NCBI GenBank assembly: GCA_028752905.1
Contig: JAQNBH010000010.1
Coordinates: 21,189,308-21,253,307, forward strand
Length of the DNA stretch: 64,000 nucleotides
From: Cladorhizidae sp. MBARI D1340-BT2
Taxonomy: Eukaryota > Porifera > Demospongiae > Poecilosclerida > Cladorhizidae
Direction of reading: 5' to 3'
The notes beneath the pieces were generated by a model that did no database searches, was not told the origin of the DNA, and saw only the letters and a program-made list of their open reading frames with translations. Both the position numbers and the translations under genes were made by a program. This document shows, in pieces, positions 10,661 to 20,117 of this stretch (position 1 is its first letter; every line of letters starts with the position of its first letter).

Positions 10661-10826
10661 TGTGGTGGCTTGGCTTTTCCCGCCAACTTTATTGAATTAT
10701 TCTAATTAATCATGCAAGTTATTCTTTGACCCTTTACCAATATATGATTTTGTTCTGAACATCAAATGAAAACTTTCCTGTCAAATTAGGAGTCCCATGA
10801 ACGGTCATTTCTGGACTCCTATAACA
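10661..10826 (+). repeat. 3' LTR of gypsy fragment B
   Basis: 166 bp starting TGTGGTGGCTTGGC and ending TGGACTCCTATAACA. The same LTR, inverted, is at 45933-46089. Its short size is close to the 164-bp LTRs of the intact CsRn1 element. TG...CA ends support the boundaries; only one LTR is present, so no target duplication can be tested. Confidence 0.8.
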
Positions 10827-11050
10827 CCACATATCTATGTAACCTTTAGCTGTACACGCCACATATCTATGTAACCTTTTAGCTATACCAAACCTTTAAC
10901 ATACACACCACATATCTATGTAACCTTTAGCCACATATCTATGTAACCTTTAGCATACACACCACATATCTATGTAACCTTTAGCTGTACATACCACATA
11001 TCTATGTAACCTTTAGCTATACACACCACATATCTATGTAACAATTGCTG
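10827..11050. repeat. ~32-bp minisatellite, array A2
   Basis: About seven monomers of the CCACATATCTATG family directly after the gypsy LTR; leads into the GAGAGGGAGAGA spacer at 11079-11093. Confidence 0.9.
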
Positions 11051-11104
11051 TAATCTGTAATTTTTATATTACGCACACAGAGAGGGAGAGACTGTAGATG
11101 TAGC

Positions 11105-11545
11105 TGTGATTAACCCTAGTCCTTGTCTAAGCTCTGACCCTAGTCCTTGTCTAAGTCCTGACCCTAGTCATTGTCCAAGCCATAATGCTAGTCCTTATCC
11201 AAGCTCTAATCCTCACCTAGTCATTGTCCAAGCCTTAAGACTAGTATTAGTCCAAGCACTAACCCTAGTCATGGACAAAGCCCTAATGCTAGTCCTTGTA
11301 AAAGCCCTAACCCTAGTCATGGTCCAAACCCTATTGCTCGTCCTTGTCCAAGCCCTAACTTTATCATTATCCAAGTTATAACCCTAGTCATTGTACAAAT
11401 CCGAACACTAGCCATTGTCCAATCCCAAACCCTAGTCATCCAAGCCTTAATCAGAGTCATTGTCTAAGTCCTAACCCTAGTCATGGTCCCGTCATGGTCC
11501 AAGCCCTAACTTAAGGCCCTAACACTAGTCGTGGTCCAATTCCTA
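11105..11545. repeat. 24-bp minisatellite, array B2
   Basis: About 18 diverged monomers of the same 24-bp family as array B1 (halves CCCTAGTCATTG and TCCAAGCCCTAA). Any open frame across it is a by-product of the period. Confidence 0.9.
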
Positions 11546-12010
11546 ATTATAAATAATATATATAACAATAATAAAAATAAATAATTAATAAATAATAAAA
11601 CATAAAACATATGATAACAATAAAAGATATTTAAAAACATTACTATTTTTATATTATTTATTTTTATACTTGTTCTACAACTGTTGGAAGCTACCTACAG
11701 CTTTCTCTTTCACTGTACACAAATTAACTTATAATTATTAGATGATCTACAATTGTAGGAAGCTACCTATTGTTCACTGTACGTGAATTAACTTATAATT
11801 ATTAGATGATCTACAATTGTAGGAAGCTACCTATAGCTTTCACTGTATAAAAACTAATTATATACTGCCCCTCTGGTTTTATGAAAAACATTTAGCTATG
11901 GATGTATCTAGTGGAATATTCTTCCTACTACTATTATATATGTTATTTGTAGATATTCAATCGCGAGATCTATACAAGGAAAAGATTAAGCAAGCTTTAG
12001 CTTGTCGATA
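11546..12010. repeat. Conserved A+T-rich core of composite unit 2
   Basis: Same order as the core at 6101-6460: three TTGGAAGCTACC or TAGGAAGCTACC blocks (one extra copy here), CTACTATTATATATG, and the hairpin CAAGCTTTAGCTTG at about 11990-12004. Confidence 0.75.
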
Positions 12011-12170
12011 TACACACCACATATTTATGTAACCTTTAGCATACACACCACATATCTATGTAACCTTTACCACATGTCTACTTAAACTTTAGCTAGATAT
12101 CTATTTAACTTTTCCCCACATATCTATGTAACTGTAGCATACACACCACATATCTATGTAGCATTTGCTG
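12011..12170. repeat. ~32-bp minisatellite, array A3
   Basis: Five or six degenerate monomers. This array is shared as the right border of unit 2 and the left border of unit 3, so the two units are directly tandem. Confidence 0.85.
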
Positions 12171-12219
12171 TAATCTGTAATATTTGTATTACACACCCAC
12201 ACAGCGGGAGAGACTGCTG

Positions 12220-13020
12220 TGATTAACCCTAGTCCTTGTCTAAGCCCTAACCCTTTTCCTTGTCTAAGCCCTGACCCTAGTCATTGTCCAAGCCATAATC
12301 CTAGTCATTGTCCAAGCCATAATGCTCATCCCTATCCAAGCCCTAAACCTAGTCATTATCCAAGCCAAAACCCTAGACACTGTCCAAACCCTAATTCTAA
12401 TCATTATTCAAGACCTAACCATTGTCATTGTCCAAACCGTAACCCTAGTCATTGTCCAAACCTTAAGACTAGTCATAGTCCAAGCACTAACCCTAGTCAT
12501 GGACAAAGCCCTAATGCTAGTCCTTGTCAAAGCCCGAACTTTATCATTATCCAAGCCATAACTCTAGTCATTGTACAAATCTGAAATCTAGCCATTGTTC
12601 AACCCTAAACCCTAGTCATTGACCAAGCCTTAATCAGAGTCATTTTCCAAGCCCTAACCCTAGTCATGGTCCAGTCATCATCCAAGCCCTAACTCAAGTC
12701 ATTGCCCAAGCCATAACCCTAGTAATCGTCCAAGCCCTAATCCTAGTAATTTTCCAAGCCCTAACACTAGTCATGGTCAAGTCATGGTCCAAGCCCTAAG
12801 TCAAGTCATTGCCCAAGCCCTGACCCTAGTAATTGTCCAAGCCATAACCCTAGTAATTGTCCAAACCCTAATCCTAGTCATTTTCCAAGCCCTAACACTA
12901 GTCATGGTCCAGAGATTGTCCAAGCCCTAACTCAAGTCATTGCCCAAACACTGACCCAAGTAATTCTCCAAGCCCTAATCCTAGTAATTTTTCCAAGCCC
13001 TAACACCAGTCGTGGTCCAA
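12220..13020. repeat. 24-bp minisatellite, array B3
   Basis: The longest 24-bp array, roughly 33 monomers. Sub-blocks such as GTCATGGTCCAGTCAT recur, pointing to higher-order duplication inside the array. Confidence 0.9.
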
Positions 13021-13370
13021 TTCCTAATAATAACTAATATATATAACAATAATAAAAATAAATAAATAAAACATAAAACATAATAATTATGATAATAAAA
13101 ATTTTAAAACGTTGCTATTTTTTTAAATTATTATATTATATATTTTTATTCTTGTTCTACAACTGCTGGAAGCTACCTACAGCTTTCTCTTTCACTGTAT
13201 GTGAATTAACTTATAATTATTAGATGATCAAGAAATTACAAATTATATACTGTCCCTCTGCTTTTATGAGCTATGGATGTATCTAGTGGAATATTCTGCC
13301 TACTACCATTATATATGTTATTTGTAGATATACCATCTCTGCTGATAGAAGGAAGAACGCTTTAGCTTGT
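13021..13370. repeat. Conserved A+T-rich core of composite unit 3
   Basis: Same order as the other two cores, with one CTGGAAGCTACC block, CTACCATTATATATG and a decayed terminal hairpin (GCTTTAGCTTG). Confidence 0.7.
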
Positions 13371-13738
13371 CTATATACACACCACATATCTATGTAACCT
13401 TTAGCTGTACACACCACATATCTATGTAACCTTTAGTACATATCTATGTAACCTTTAGCATACACACTACATATCTATGTAACCTTTAGCATACACACCA
13501 CATATCTATGTAACCTTTAGCACATTATCTGTGTAACCTTTAGCACATATCTATGTAACCTTTAGCATAACACCACATATCTATGTAACATTTAGCATAC
13601 ACACGACATATCTATGTAACCTTTAGCATATATACCACATATCTATGTAACCTTTTGCTGTACACATCACATATCTATGTAACCTTTAGCTGTACACACC
13701 ACATATCTATGTACCTTTTAGCTATAGACACCACATAT
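13371..13738. repeat. ~32-bp minisatellite, array A4
   Basis: About twelve monomers, ending CCACATAT directly against TTTTAGGAAC, which is the coding sequence of the split DUF7869-type gene. Confidence 0.9.
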
Positions 13739-15559
13739 TTTAGGAACAACAATGGAAGGAAGCACATCAAAGCCGGTTGACAGCTGATTCTTCAAAATCT
13801 GAAGGTTTGTAGAATTACTTTCAGAATGTTCCTTCATAGCTACTAACCCTGGATTCAAGGAATAAAAATGAAAGTGATGGAACGTTTTTATTCCAGGAAC
13901 CTTTTTCATGTAAGGGACCAAAAAGTCAGTCCAATCAAACGTTGGCACAATAACTGTCTCATCCTCGGACGAAACAAGTTGAGCAACATTACACACAGCC
14001 AAGTCATTAACAACTTGTGCGATATCTTTCAAGCTGCCAATCTTAGTCCTTCTGTAGTGTCGCTTTTAGGAGGCCAAAACACCAATCTGTCACAAATTTC
14101 ATATGAGGAATTACAGAGTTACCTTTGAGTGCCTTCCAGTCAAACATCGCCACATCAAATACTGCTGTTTTAGTTTTGACCAGTGCAGTTATCACAATGG
14201 AGGAAAACTTCATATTCGCCAATGCCATGGTGTTTGAAAAAATAATGGAGCTGGCTCACCACTGCATTCGCTCCTTTTCCACAGTCCCCAGCCTCATCCG
14301 TAACGAAATTGATCTGTCGAGGGAGAGCTTCGCAGTTAACTCCAAATATGCTGCACTTTCTTGGAGTAACAAAAAAGATCGGGCCGGGCTGCAGAGGATC
14401 AGATGGGTAGTGGACTTGCTGTGCATAATCGAATGAGTAGTGCACAGCAAGATTGTTCTAGTTGGAAGGAACTTTAAAGTGAGGTAGTGGAAATGTGCCA
14501 CATGCCGAGAAAAAAATAATCACTTGTCGTTATACAGTTATTACTGTAGAACGACCTCTCTAGCTGGACAACCCTGAGATGCTCTTCAGCTTCTCGTATG
14601 GTAGCAGATTTTCAACATCCGTACAGTTGGCATCTCGAAGGATTGCTGCACTATTTTGCTGACATGTCCAACACAAATCAGACATAGACTTCATTATTAT
14701 CATTGCTGGAAGGAGGGACCGCCATAGCCTACAGAAAGTGCAGCATGAACACATTGTGCAGACTCAGATGATATACCCTCCAAATCCCTCGCTTTTATAT
14801 GCTAGATGGCAAAAGTTTTATATCTGATCTGCTATAATTATAGCCTGGAATGCAACCAAGTAGAAGAAGAGCATTCTGGTCAGCATAGTTTAGCAGAAAA
14901 CGGACAACGTAGTCCACAGAAGAAAGCAAAAGTGCATGTTTTGGGAGTCGTTTGATGTTTCCATGTATGCGAGGTGAGAGTCGGTTTACCTTAAAGGCCT
15001 TGACCAGGTTCTTCAAGCGTGTTTTACCAATAGTATATATGAAACATGTTGGGATCTACTTGTCGACCGTGGTGATATTTTGTGTAGTTTTTCCCCCTAC
15101 TTGACGACAATCTGTGGACACATTCTCACTAAAGTTTGAAGTTGCCGTCAGTTGTCCAAGCAGGGCCATATCCAGCTCGCAGGAGAGGGCAGCACACTGC
15201 GAACGAATGTCACAGGTGTGTTGCACAGAAAATTGCAGAGAACAGTTTCTTCCATGCCAACTCTCACAACCACATCCAACATCCATGAAGTTAGTAACAA
15301 GTTCTTTCTTTATTGTGTCTGATACTGTTGGCTCGATCTCTACATCTGCTAAAAATTCTACCTGAGTCAGTACTTCAAGGACTTGTTCATCTCTGCCAAT
15401 CTCTTCTTCTTCGTCGTTCCTACCCTCCTCCTCATCACTTTCGATCTCAGATCCTGCTCCAGCTAGAGGTTCCATCAACCCAATATTGCTCGCAGGTTCT
15501 TCATCGTCACTCCCATTAATGCATTTCATTATAATTATAGTCTCCCACTTCCCTATCAT
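13739..15559 (-). pseudogene. DUF7869-type transposase-like gene, N-terminal and central part
   Basis: Minus-strand pieces in linear order: an acidic N-terminal stretch (15559-15380), a cysteine motif CGCESWHGRNC with CELDMALLGQL (15270-15130), a basic helical segment NRLSPRIHGNIKRLPKHA (about 14990-14930), DLCWTCQQNS (14680), a catalytic-looking block with HYSFDYAQQVHYPSDP, RQINFVTDEAGD and LHCDNCTGQN (14440-14170), DWCFGLLKATLQ (14060) and DWTDFLVPYMKK, closing at VVPK (13739). This matches a family widespread in invertebrates that I believe is catalogued as DUF7869; two conserved Asp residues (TDEAGD, CDNCTGQN) look like part of an RNase H-fold active site (inference). Frame changes near 15060, 14560 and 14160 break it. 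The C-terminal tail lies 8.9 kb away at 4594-4848. Confidence 0.7.
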
Positions 15560-16062
15560 GGTTGTTGTGAAAATTAAGCCCCCTTCCTTTCCAGTATTTT
15601 ATTTTATTGTCTCTATTTCTGTTACTCTATGACTGTGTTATACTACCTAAAAATGGTTTATAAATGCCATGCTAGTACATACATTCATCATTTTCATCCT
15701 CATCCTCATCACTCCAGTTCTCTGCACAGTCTCCAATGGTGAAATAATCCTCAATGACATCAGGTAAGGGTTGCAGGTCCTCACCACTGAGGTGAAGCAA
15801 AGCATTCACAGCTCTAGCGGTATCCTCAGCACTTGCTTTGGCATCCATAGATAAAATAATGGATTTTGTTACTGTGGTAATGCACTTCGAATCCAGGAAT
15901 CTAGGCGGGAAATTCCCACACTTCCGCATTTCGTAAAACTTCAATTTTGTATATGCAGAGCTCAAAAGAGAAGTAGAAGGTTTAAGAGACCATGCTTGGC
16001 ATGAAAGCAGCCGTTTCAAGCGGTCAAATTTGACACAGAGGTAGATGAAAGACTGGTAAGGT
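15560..16062 (-). other. Acidic reading frame upstream of the DUF7869-type gene
   Basis: A 115-codon frame at 16019-15672 ends with an extremely acidic tail (WSDEDEDENDECMY). Its position and acidity would suit an upstream exon of the DUF7869-type gene, whose next piece also starts acidic, but I see no convincing splice pair and recognise no domain. The rest of the stretch is featureless. Confidence 0.3.
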
Positions 16063-16460
16063 AATTGTCTAATATTGCGCTACAGCACAATTCAATACTC
16101 TCCTCCAAGTGGGCTGTATGCTCAGATCCTGTCACATATCATGTAATAGAGCAATACCATGCTTATAATAAGTGGAAATTGGGCTCTATATCATGTAATA
16201 GAGCAGGAAAGTGGGCTCTATATCATGTAATAGAGCAATACCATGCAGTGTAATATACAAGTGGAAAGTGGGATCTATATCATATAATAGTGCAATACCA
16301 TGCAGTATAATATAGTAAGTGGAAAGTGGGCTCTATATCATGTAATAGAGCAGGAAAGTGGGCTCTATATCATGTAATAGAGCAATACCATGCAGTATAA
16401 TATAGCAATGGAAAAATGGGCTCTATATAATGTAATAGAGCAATACCACGCCCTGTAAAT
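16063..16460. repeat. Minisatellite with GTGGGCTCTATATCATGTAA units
   Basis: Six to seven diverged units in which AAGTGGGCTCTATATCATG is followed by TAATAGAGCAATACCATGC and AGTATAATATAGC; unit length varies between about 35 and 60 bp because the second half is sometimes lost. Confidence 0.85.
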
Positions 16461-16799
16461 ATAATATAGCTAAAATACTTACAACTTCAGATTTCTGTGA
16501 CATCTCAAAGTAAAACTTGTATTGGATATGCCACTCCAACCCACAACCAAACTCAGCAATCAAGGCACATGCTTCTTAAGAACTTGAGGGGAAAAAATGC
16601 TACCTTTTCCCCTTAACTCCTTGATGTCAGCAGGAGATGCCAAATCTTTACAACATGAACATTGGAATGAGGGGCAGTTGGTACATCACTTATTCCAGAC
16701 ATGTCCACAGGACCTTTGCCAACAAGAGGTAATAGTTCTGCCACATTGGTAATCTGGTGAAAGTGATTATATATCTCAATTCCAATATTTTCCAATATA
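16461..16799 (-). other. Interval with one short unassigned frame
   Basis: Contains a 60-codon minus-strand frame (16795-16613) with LLPLVGKGPVDMSG. I do not recognise it. No other signal seen. Confidence 0.2.
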
Positions 16800-17265
16800 A
16801 TACTTAAATAGTAGTATGGTTTTAACTTAGATAGTAGGGTTCTAACTTAGATAGTAGGACTCTAATTAGATAGTATTATTCTAATTAGATAGTATGGTTC
16901 TAACTTAGATAGTAGGGTTCTAACTTAATAGATAGTATGGTTCTAACTTAGATAGTAGTGTTCTAACTTAGATAGTTGGGTTCTAACTTATATAGTTAGA
17001 TTCTAACTTAGGTAGTTGTGTTCTAACTTATATTGTAGGGTTCTAACTTAGATGGTTGGGTTCTAACTTAGGTAGTAGGGTTCTAACTTAGATAGTAGGG
17101 TTCTAACTTAGATAGTAGGGTTCTAGCTTAGATAATTGGGTTCCAACTTGGATGGTTGGGTTCTAACTTAGATATTAGGGTTCTAACTTAGATGATTGGG
17201 TTCTAACTTAGATAGTAAGATTCTAACTTAGATATATGGTTTAACTTAGATAGTAGGGTTCTGTG
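16800..17265. repeat. 20-bp minisatellite (TTCTAACTTAGATAGTAGGG)
   Basis: About 23 head-to-tail copies of a 20-bp unit with point changes at the AGTAGGG end. No open frame of interest. Confidence 0.95.
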
Positions 17266-18272
17266 GTGTGAGGACCGTGTATGAGTTCATCAAACATCAA
17301 TCCAACCATCTGAGTTGTTAATTAAGTCTTCAGTAATGCATCTTCAATGACTAGCAGTGTCAGGCACATCCTGATACTGACACTGTATGTCTGTGCGATA
17401 TATAGTATGTAATTTTTTCATCATGTATATATTTGACATCACACTATCTTATTATAACCTTCTGCCCACATTTTGGGGGCTTGCGTGATAATTCAATGGT
17501 AGCAAATAACAAATGAATGGGACTGGATGTGTGTGTGTGAGTGACACCTGATGTATTTACAGGAATCTCTAGAGTCAGGATATAGTGTAAGTGATCTACA
17601 CAGTACTACATATATACAGACTCTTTCCTAGTGGTGCAGATGCTAGCTGTTGAGCTAGCAATAATCTAGTCAAGATCAGTGTTCAACAAAGAATAGATTA
17701 TAATTTAAGCATACACACACCTTACAGCCTCAGTACAGTGCAATCTCTCCAACTGTAACAACCTCTGCACTTAAATAGGCTAAAGGCAGGGCCGTATTAT
17801 CCATAAGGCTGAGCCCACCAAAGCCCATGCGCAAACTTTTCCCCCCTACCCGTTAACGGCTTACGGTCCGCACTGGAAGAGCCTATAATGAGCTAGGAAA
17901 AAATTAGGGCGAAACAAAATAACAAAAGAGACTTACCATTAGAAAGCACAGACTGCAAGCTATAATTTGATATATAAATCGAGCAAAGATATGGTACTTT
18001 ATATGAGACTACGCGATACGCAGCCCTCTTTCCCCCTTAAGGGGGGAACAGTGCTGAAAACACATATTTTTTCAAATAATTTTTTAGGGGGCCCAAAAGG
18101 GTTCATAATAATTATGTCTGGAGTTTGAGTTTCAAGTTTCAGAGCAAGTGCATCAGCCATTTTTATACAGTGCATTATTATTCCATTTCATTTCATTTCA
18201 CTTCACATTGGAAGAGGTTCTCTCCCAGTCTTACCTGGCTACAATCGGGCGGTCGGCCTACCCAAAATACAT
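17266..18272. other. Interval without a recognisable gene
   Basis: Mostly A+T-rich. The string GGGCCGTATTATCCATAAGG at 17787 resembles an hAT-type terminus, but I found no partner. A TTTCATTTCATTTCACTTCAC microsatellite lies near 18185-18207. Confidence 0.3.
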
Positions 18273-19247
18273 CAGTGGACCCTCGTTTATCCGCACCCCA
18301 GTTATCCGCATACTCGGATTATCCGCAAGGCAAAAAAAACAAAAAAACAACAACAACAAAAAAAAAAACCTTTTTTCTTTTCCCCCCTTCTCCCCCCTCG
18401 ATGGGCGGGGTCTATTGTACACGTTGAACTCTTCGGATAATATTTTCACAACAGCTAGACTGATGGCTGAACAAAAATTCAAGCGGAAGAGAGTTGTCAT
18501 GTCTATTGAAAAAAAGATAGAGATTCTGGACAAGAAGGACTTCAGTGCTTCACAGTTGGCCAGGGAATATGGGGTTGGAGTTTCAACAATATGTGACCTA
18601 AGAAAGAGAGAGGACAAAGTTAGATCTTTTTACTTATCAATGGAAAGCAGCACCATTGCTAAGAAAAGGAAGGTTGTAAGGACTGCTAATTATGAACAAC
18701 TTGACAAGGCTGGTAAGTAAAAACGAAACATTTAGCTAGCTACTGTACCTTACTACAATGGCTGTTTCTGTGTAGTGTTCCTATGGTTTACGCAGAAGAG
18801 AATTGAAGGGATGCCTGTGGCACATCTTTACATTCAAATTGTACGAATGTACATGTAATCATTACAGGCTACACTAGAACTCCATGACGACAGTTCGGAT
18901 GAGGAGAGTGATTCATCCTTATCCCTTGGCATTCCATCCAGTGCAGAGGCAGCAGAAATGATGGATAAATGTCTACTGTGGTATGAGCATCAGGAAGAAT
19001 CCGAATCAACCACCCTCCTTCACTTAAAAAGGGTGCATAGATTGGCTTCTCATAAGAGACAGTCCAATCTGAGGCAAACAACATTGCAGTCATTTAAACA
19101 ATAAACATTTATACATATGTACTGTATGTACATACATTGTACCGTAATTATTTAATCATATTCATATATGACCCTCACTTATACGTAAATTTCACTTATA
19201 CGTAAGGGGCTTGGTCCCAAGCCTTACGTATAACTGAGGGTCCACTG
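18273..19247 (+). mobile_element. Internally deleted Tigger/pogo-type DNA transposon
   Basis: Ends CAGTGGACCCTC at 18273 and GAGGGTCCACTG at 19247 are inverted repeats; next to them lie CGTTTATCCG on the left and the inverse of CAGTTATACG on the right. A TA follows the right end (19248-19249), as expected for Tc1/mariner-pogo targets; the left flank reads AT, so the duplication is decayed. Inside are the N-terminal DNA-binding domain and the C-terminal end of a Tigger transposase but no DDE catalytic domain. At 975 bp it is less than half the length of a full element, so it could move only with help from elsewhere. An inner palindrome of CTTATACGTAA units sits at 19190-19235. Confidence 0.75.
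18463..19104 (+). CDS. Tigger-derived HTH protein, catalytic domain missing (two putative exons)
   Basis: Exon 1 (18463-18712) starts MAEQKFKRKRVVMS and encodes a CENP-B/psq-type helix-turn-helix: EKKIEILDKKDFSASQLARE, then YGVGVSTICDLRK. It runs into GGTAAGT, a good donor at 18713. A second open stretch from about 18878 encodes SSDEESDSS, a WYEHQEESESTTLLHLKRVH block and the terminal KQTTLQSFKQ-like tail of Tigger transposases, stop at 19102-19104. Joining at the AG ending at 18877 keeps the frame (G + AA). The DDE domain that should lie between is absent, so the predicted product (about 160 residues) could bind DNA but not transpose. Alternatively exon 1 ends naturally at the TAA at 18718. 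Whether it is expressed is unknown. Confidence 0.5.
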
Positions 19248-19249
19248 TA

Positions 19250-19412
19250 ATATCAAAATGTTGCCAATTTCATGGAGACCCTTACCAGTCGTTTGCGCAA
19301 TGAACTGGCCAGGCGGGGGGGGGGGGGGGGGGGGGGTAGTGCGCAACCTCGAAGACGAGCACGTTTTTTTAGGTCACGGCAGAATCACTTGAAACTTTCA
19401 CACTGTTGAGTT
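19250..19412. other. 5' flank of the Mutator-like gene with a G22 homopolymer
   Basis: A run of 22 G at 19315-19336 precedes the start of the Mutator-like coding region. Such runs are a frequent assembly weak point. No TATA box or terminal repeat could be assigned. Confidence 0.4.
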
Positions 19413-19953
19413 ATGGGGAAGAGAACAGAGAAGCATTTTAAACAGAAAGGCCAAGGATTCAAGAAGAGTGACGACAAGAAGAAGAAAGGGATCAATCCCA
19501 ATATAAGCCTCCAAGGGTCGAAAAAACAGGCGGCTGTTGTTGAGCCTGTCACAGTAGCCGCGTCAGGCAAGTTTTAATGTTTATATCCGTACTAAAAAGT
19601 TACTAGCTGTTTCCTTCCTTTGTTAGTGAGTCTCTTGGATCCTGTAGGTGGGGTAGCGCCTTCTGTGAACCTTCACTTACCTTGCAATCAATTGCAAATG
19701 TCTGAAGAGAGGCCAGTTCCATTTGTGACTATGACCAGGAAGAAGTTGGCTCTCATGGATCGTTCAGCTGCTTCTGTGGCTGTTGCTACTGGGTCTACTG
19801 GCTCTACCTCTTTGGACTCGGGTGGTGTTGGAGAACTAGGTAAGGGTAATCGTATAATAAACTTAGATAAGCTTAGAGAGGTCATAGAAAGGTGTAATAA
19901 GTGTATTCAATGTGGTAACTGAGCTCCCTTGCAACTGAAGCCCGTAGGGCAGG
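19413..19953 (+). pseudogene. Mutator-like transposase, N-terminal part (two exons)
   Basis: Exon 1 begins MGKRTEKHFKQKG, very basic (KKSDDKKKKG). It ends ...TVAAS with CAG|GCAAGT, a GC-type donor, and resumes after CCTTTGTTAG at 19627 (VSLLDPVGGVAP), giving a 60-bp GC-AG intron that keeps the frame. Exon 2 leads to NLDKLREVIERCNKC and IQCGN, a Cys-rich start of a zinc-binding segment, then an in-frame TGA at 19919 where a Cys is expected, and continues to KPVGQ, where the CsRn1 element is inserted. The nonsense codon suggests the gene was already dead or was recoded before insertion. Confidence 0.6.
19950..19953. repeat. Target-site duplication CAGG (left copy)
   Basis: CAGG directly precedes the left LTR; the partner is 24279-24282. 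Removing the element and one copy restores GTAGGGCAGGCATGG, which keeps the host frame. Confidence 0.9.
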
Positions 19954-20117
19954 TTTGGGGGCGTAAGCCAGCCCAGAAACGAAATAGAAAGAATATCTTG
20001 TGCAACAAAACAACTCACACACAAGATTCACATGTTCTGACAAGTAATGATAATCACGTGAGTCAAGTTAGGAGTTAACTGGTAAGGGGTGGACAAGAGG
20101 TCTAGACGGTTGCTACA
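19954..20117 (-). repeat. 3' LTR of the CsRn1 element
   Basis: Identical to 24115-24278. It contains the stop codon of gag-pol (20028-20030). Preceded on the minus strand by the G-rich polypurine tract. Confidence 0.95.

Larger units (their letters stand above)
8349..10826 (+). mobile_element. CsRn1-like Ty3/Gypsy fragment B (RT-RH-INT and 3' LTR)
   Basis: Plus-strand pieces of a pol gene, beginning inside reverse transcriptase at KTAVITPFG, followed by RNase H, integrase, a GPF-type C-terminal domain, a polypurine tract and one LTR ending at 10826. The proteins are clearly related to the intact element at 19954-24278 but the LTR is different, so it is a separate family. The 5' half (LTR, gag, protease, RT start) is absent; the break at about 8349 adjoins hAT copy 2 head to head with a few shared bases. 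Multiple frameshifts and stops show it is dead. The right end abuts the ~32-bp satellite. Confidence 0.85.
4849..13738. mobile_element. 8.9-kb composite satellite block inserted into the DUF7869-type gene
   Basis: The block starts and ends in the same ~32-bp minisatellite and contains three copies of one architecture: ~32-bp array, a short GAGAGGGAGAGA spacer, a 24-bp array, an A+T-rich core, and back to the ~32-bp array. Copies occupy about 4849-6562, 10827-12010 and 12010-13738. Between the first and second lie hAT copy 2 and a truncated gypsy (6563-10826). Flanks: CAACGATT on the left and TTTTAGG on the right; removing the block restores an open frame with at most a 2-3 bp T-rich duplication. 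Three conserved cores argue for a discrete, repeatedly copied element rather than plain slippage. I do not recognise it as a named family. Confidence 0.6.

Noticed and set aside
5361..12584. Reading frames of N-P-S-H-C-P-S-P or V-I-V-Q-A-L-T-L repeats
   Set aside because: They are translations of the 24-bp minisatellite, open in more than one frame and on varying copy numbers; no start context or flanking coding sequence.
17787..17806. hAT-type terminus GGGCCGTATTATCCATAAGG
   Set aside because: No inverted partner, no 8-bp duplication and no transposase sequence nearby.
18258..18617. 119-codon minus-strand frame over the Tigger HTH
   Set aside because: Antisense of a recognisable helix-turn-helix exon; contains a poly-Leu/Phe run caused by an A-rich tract.
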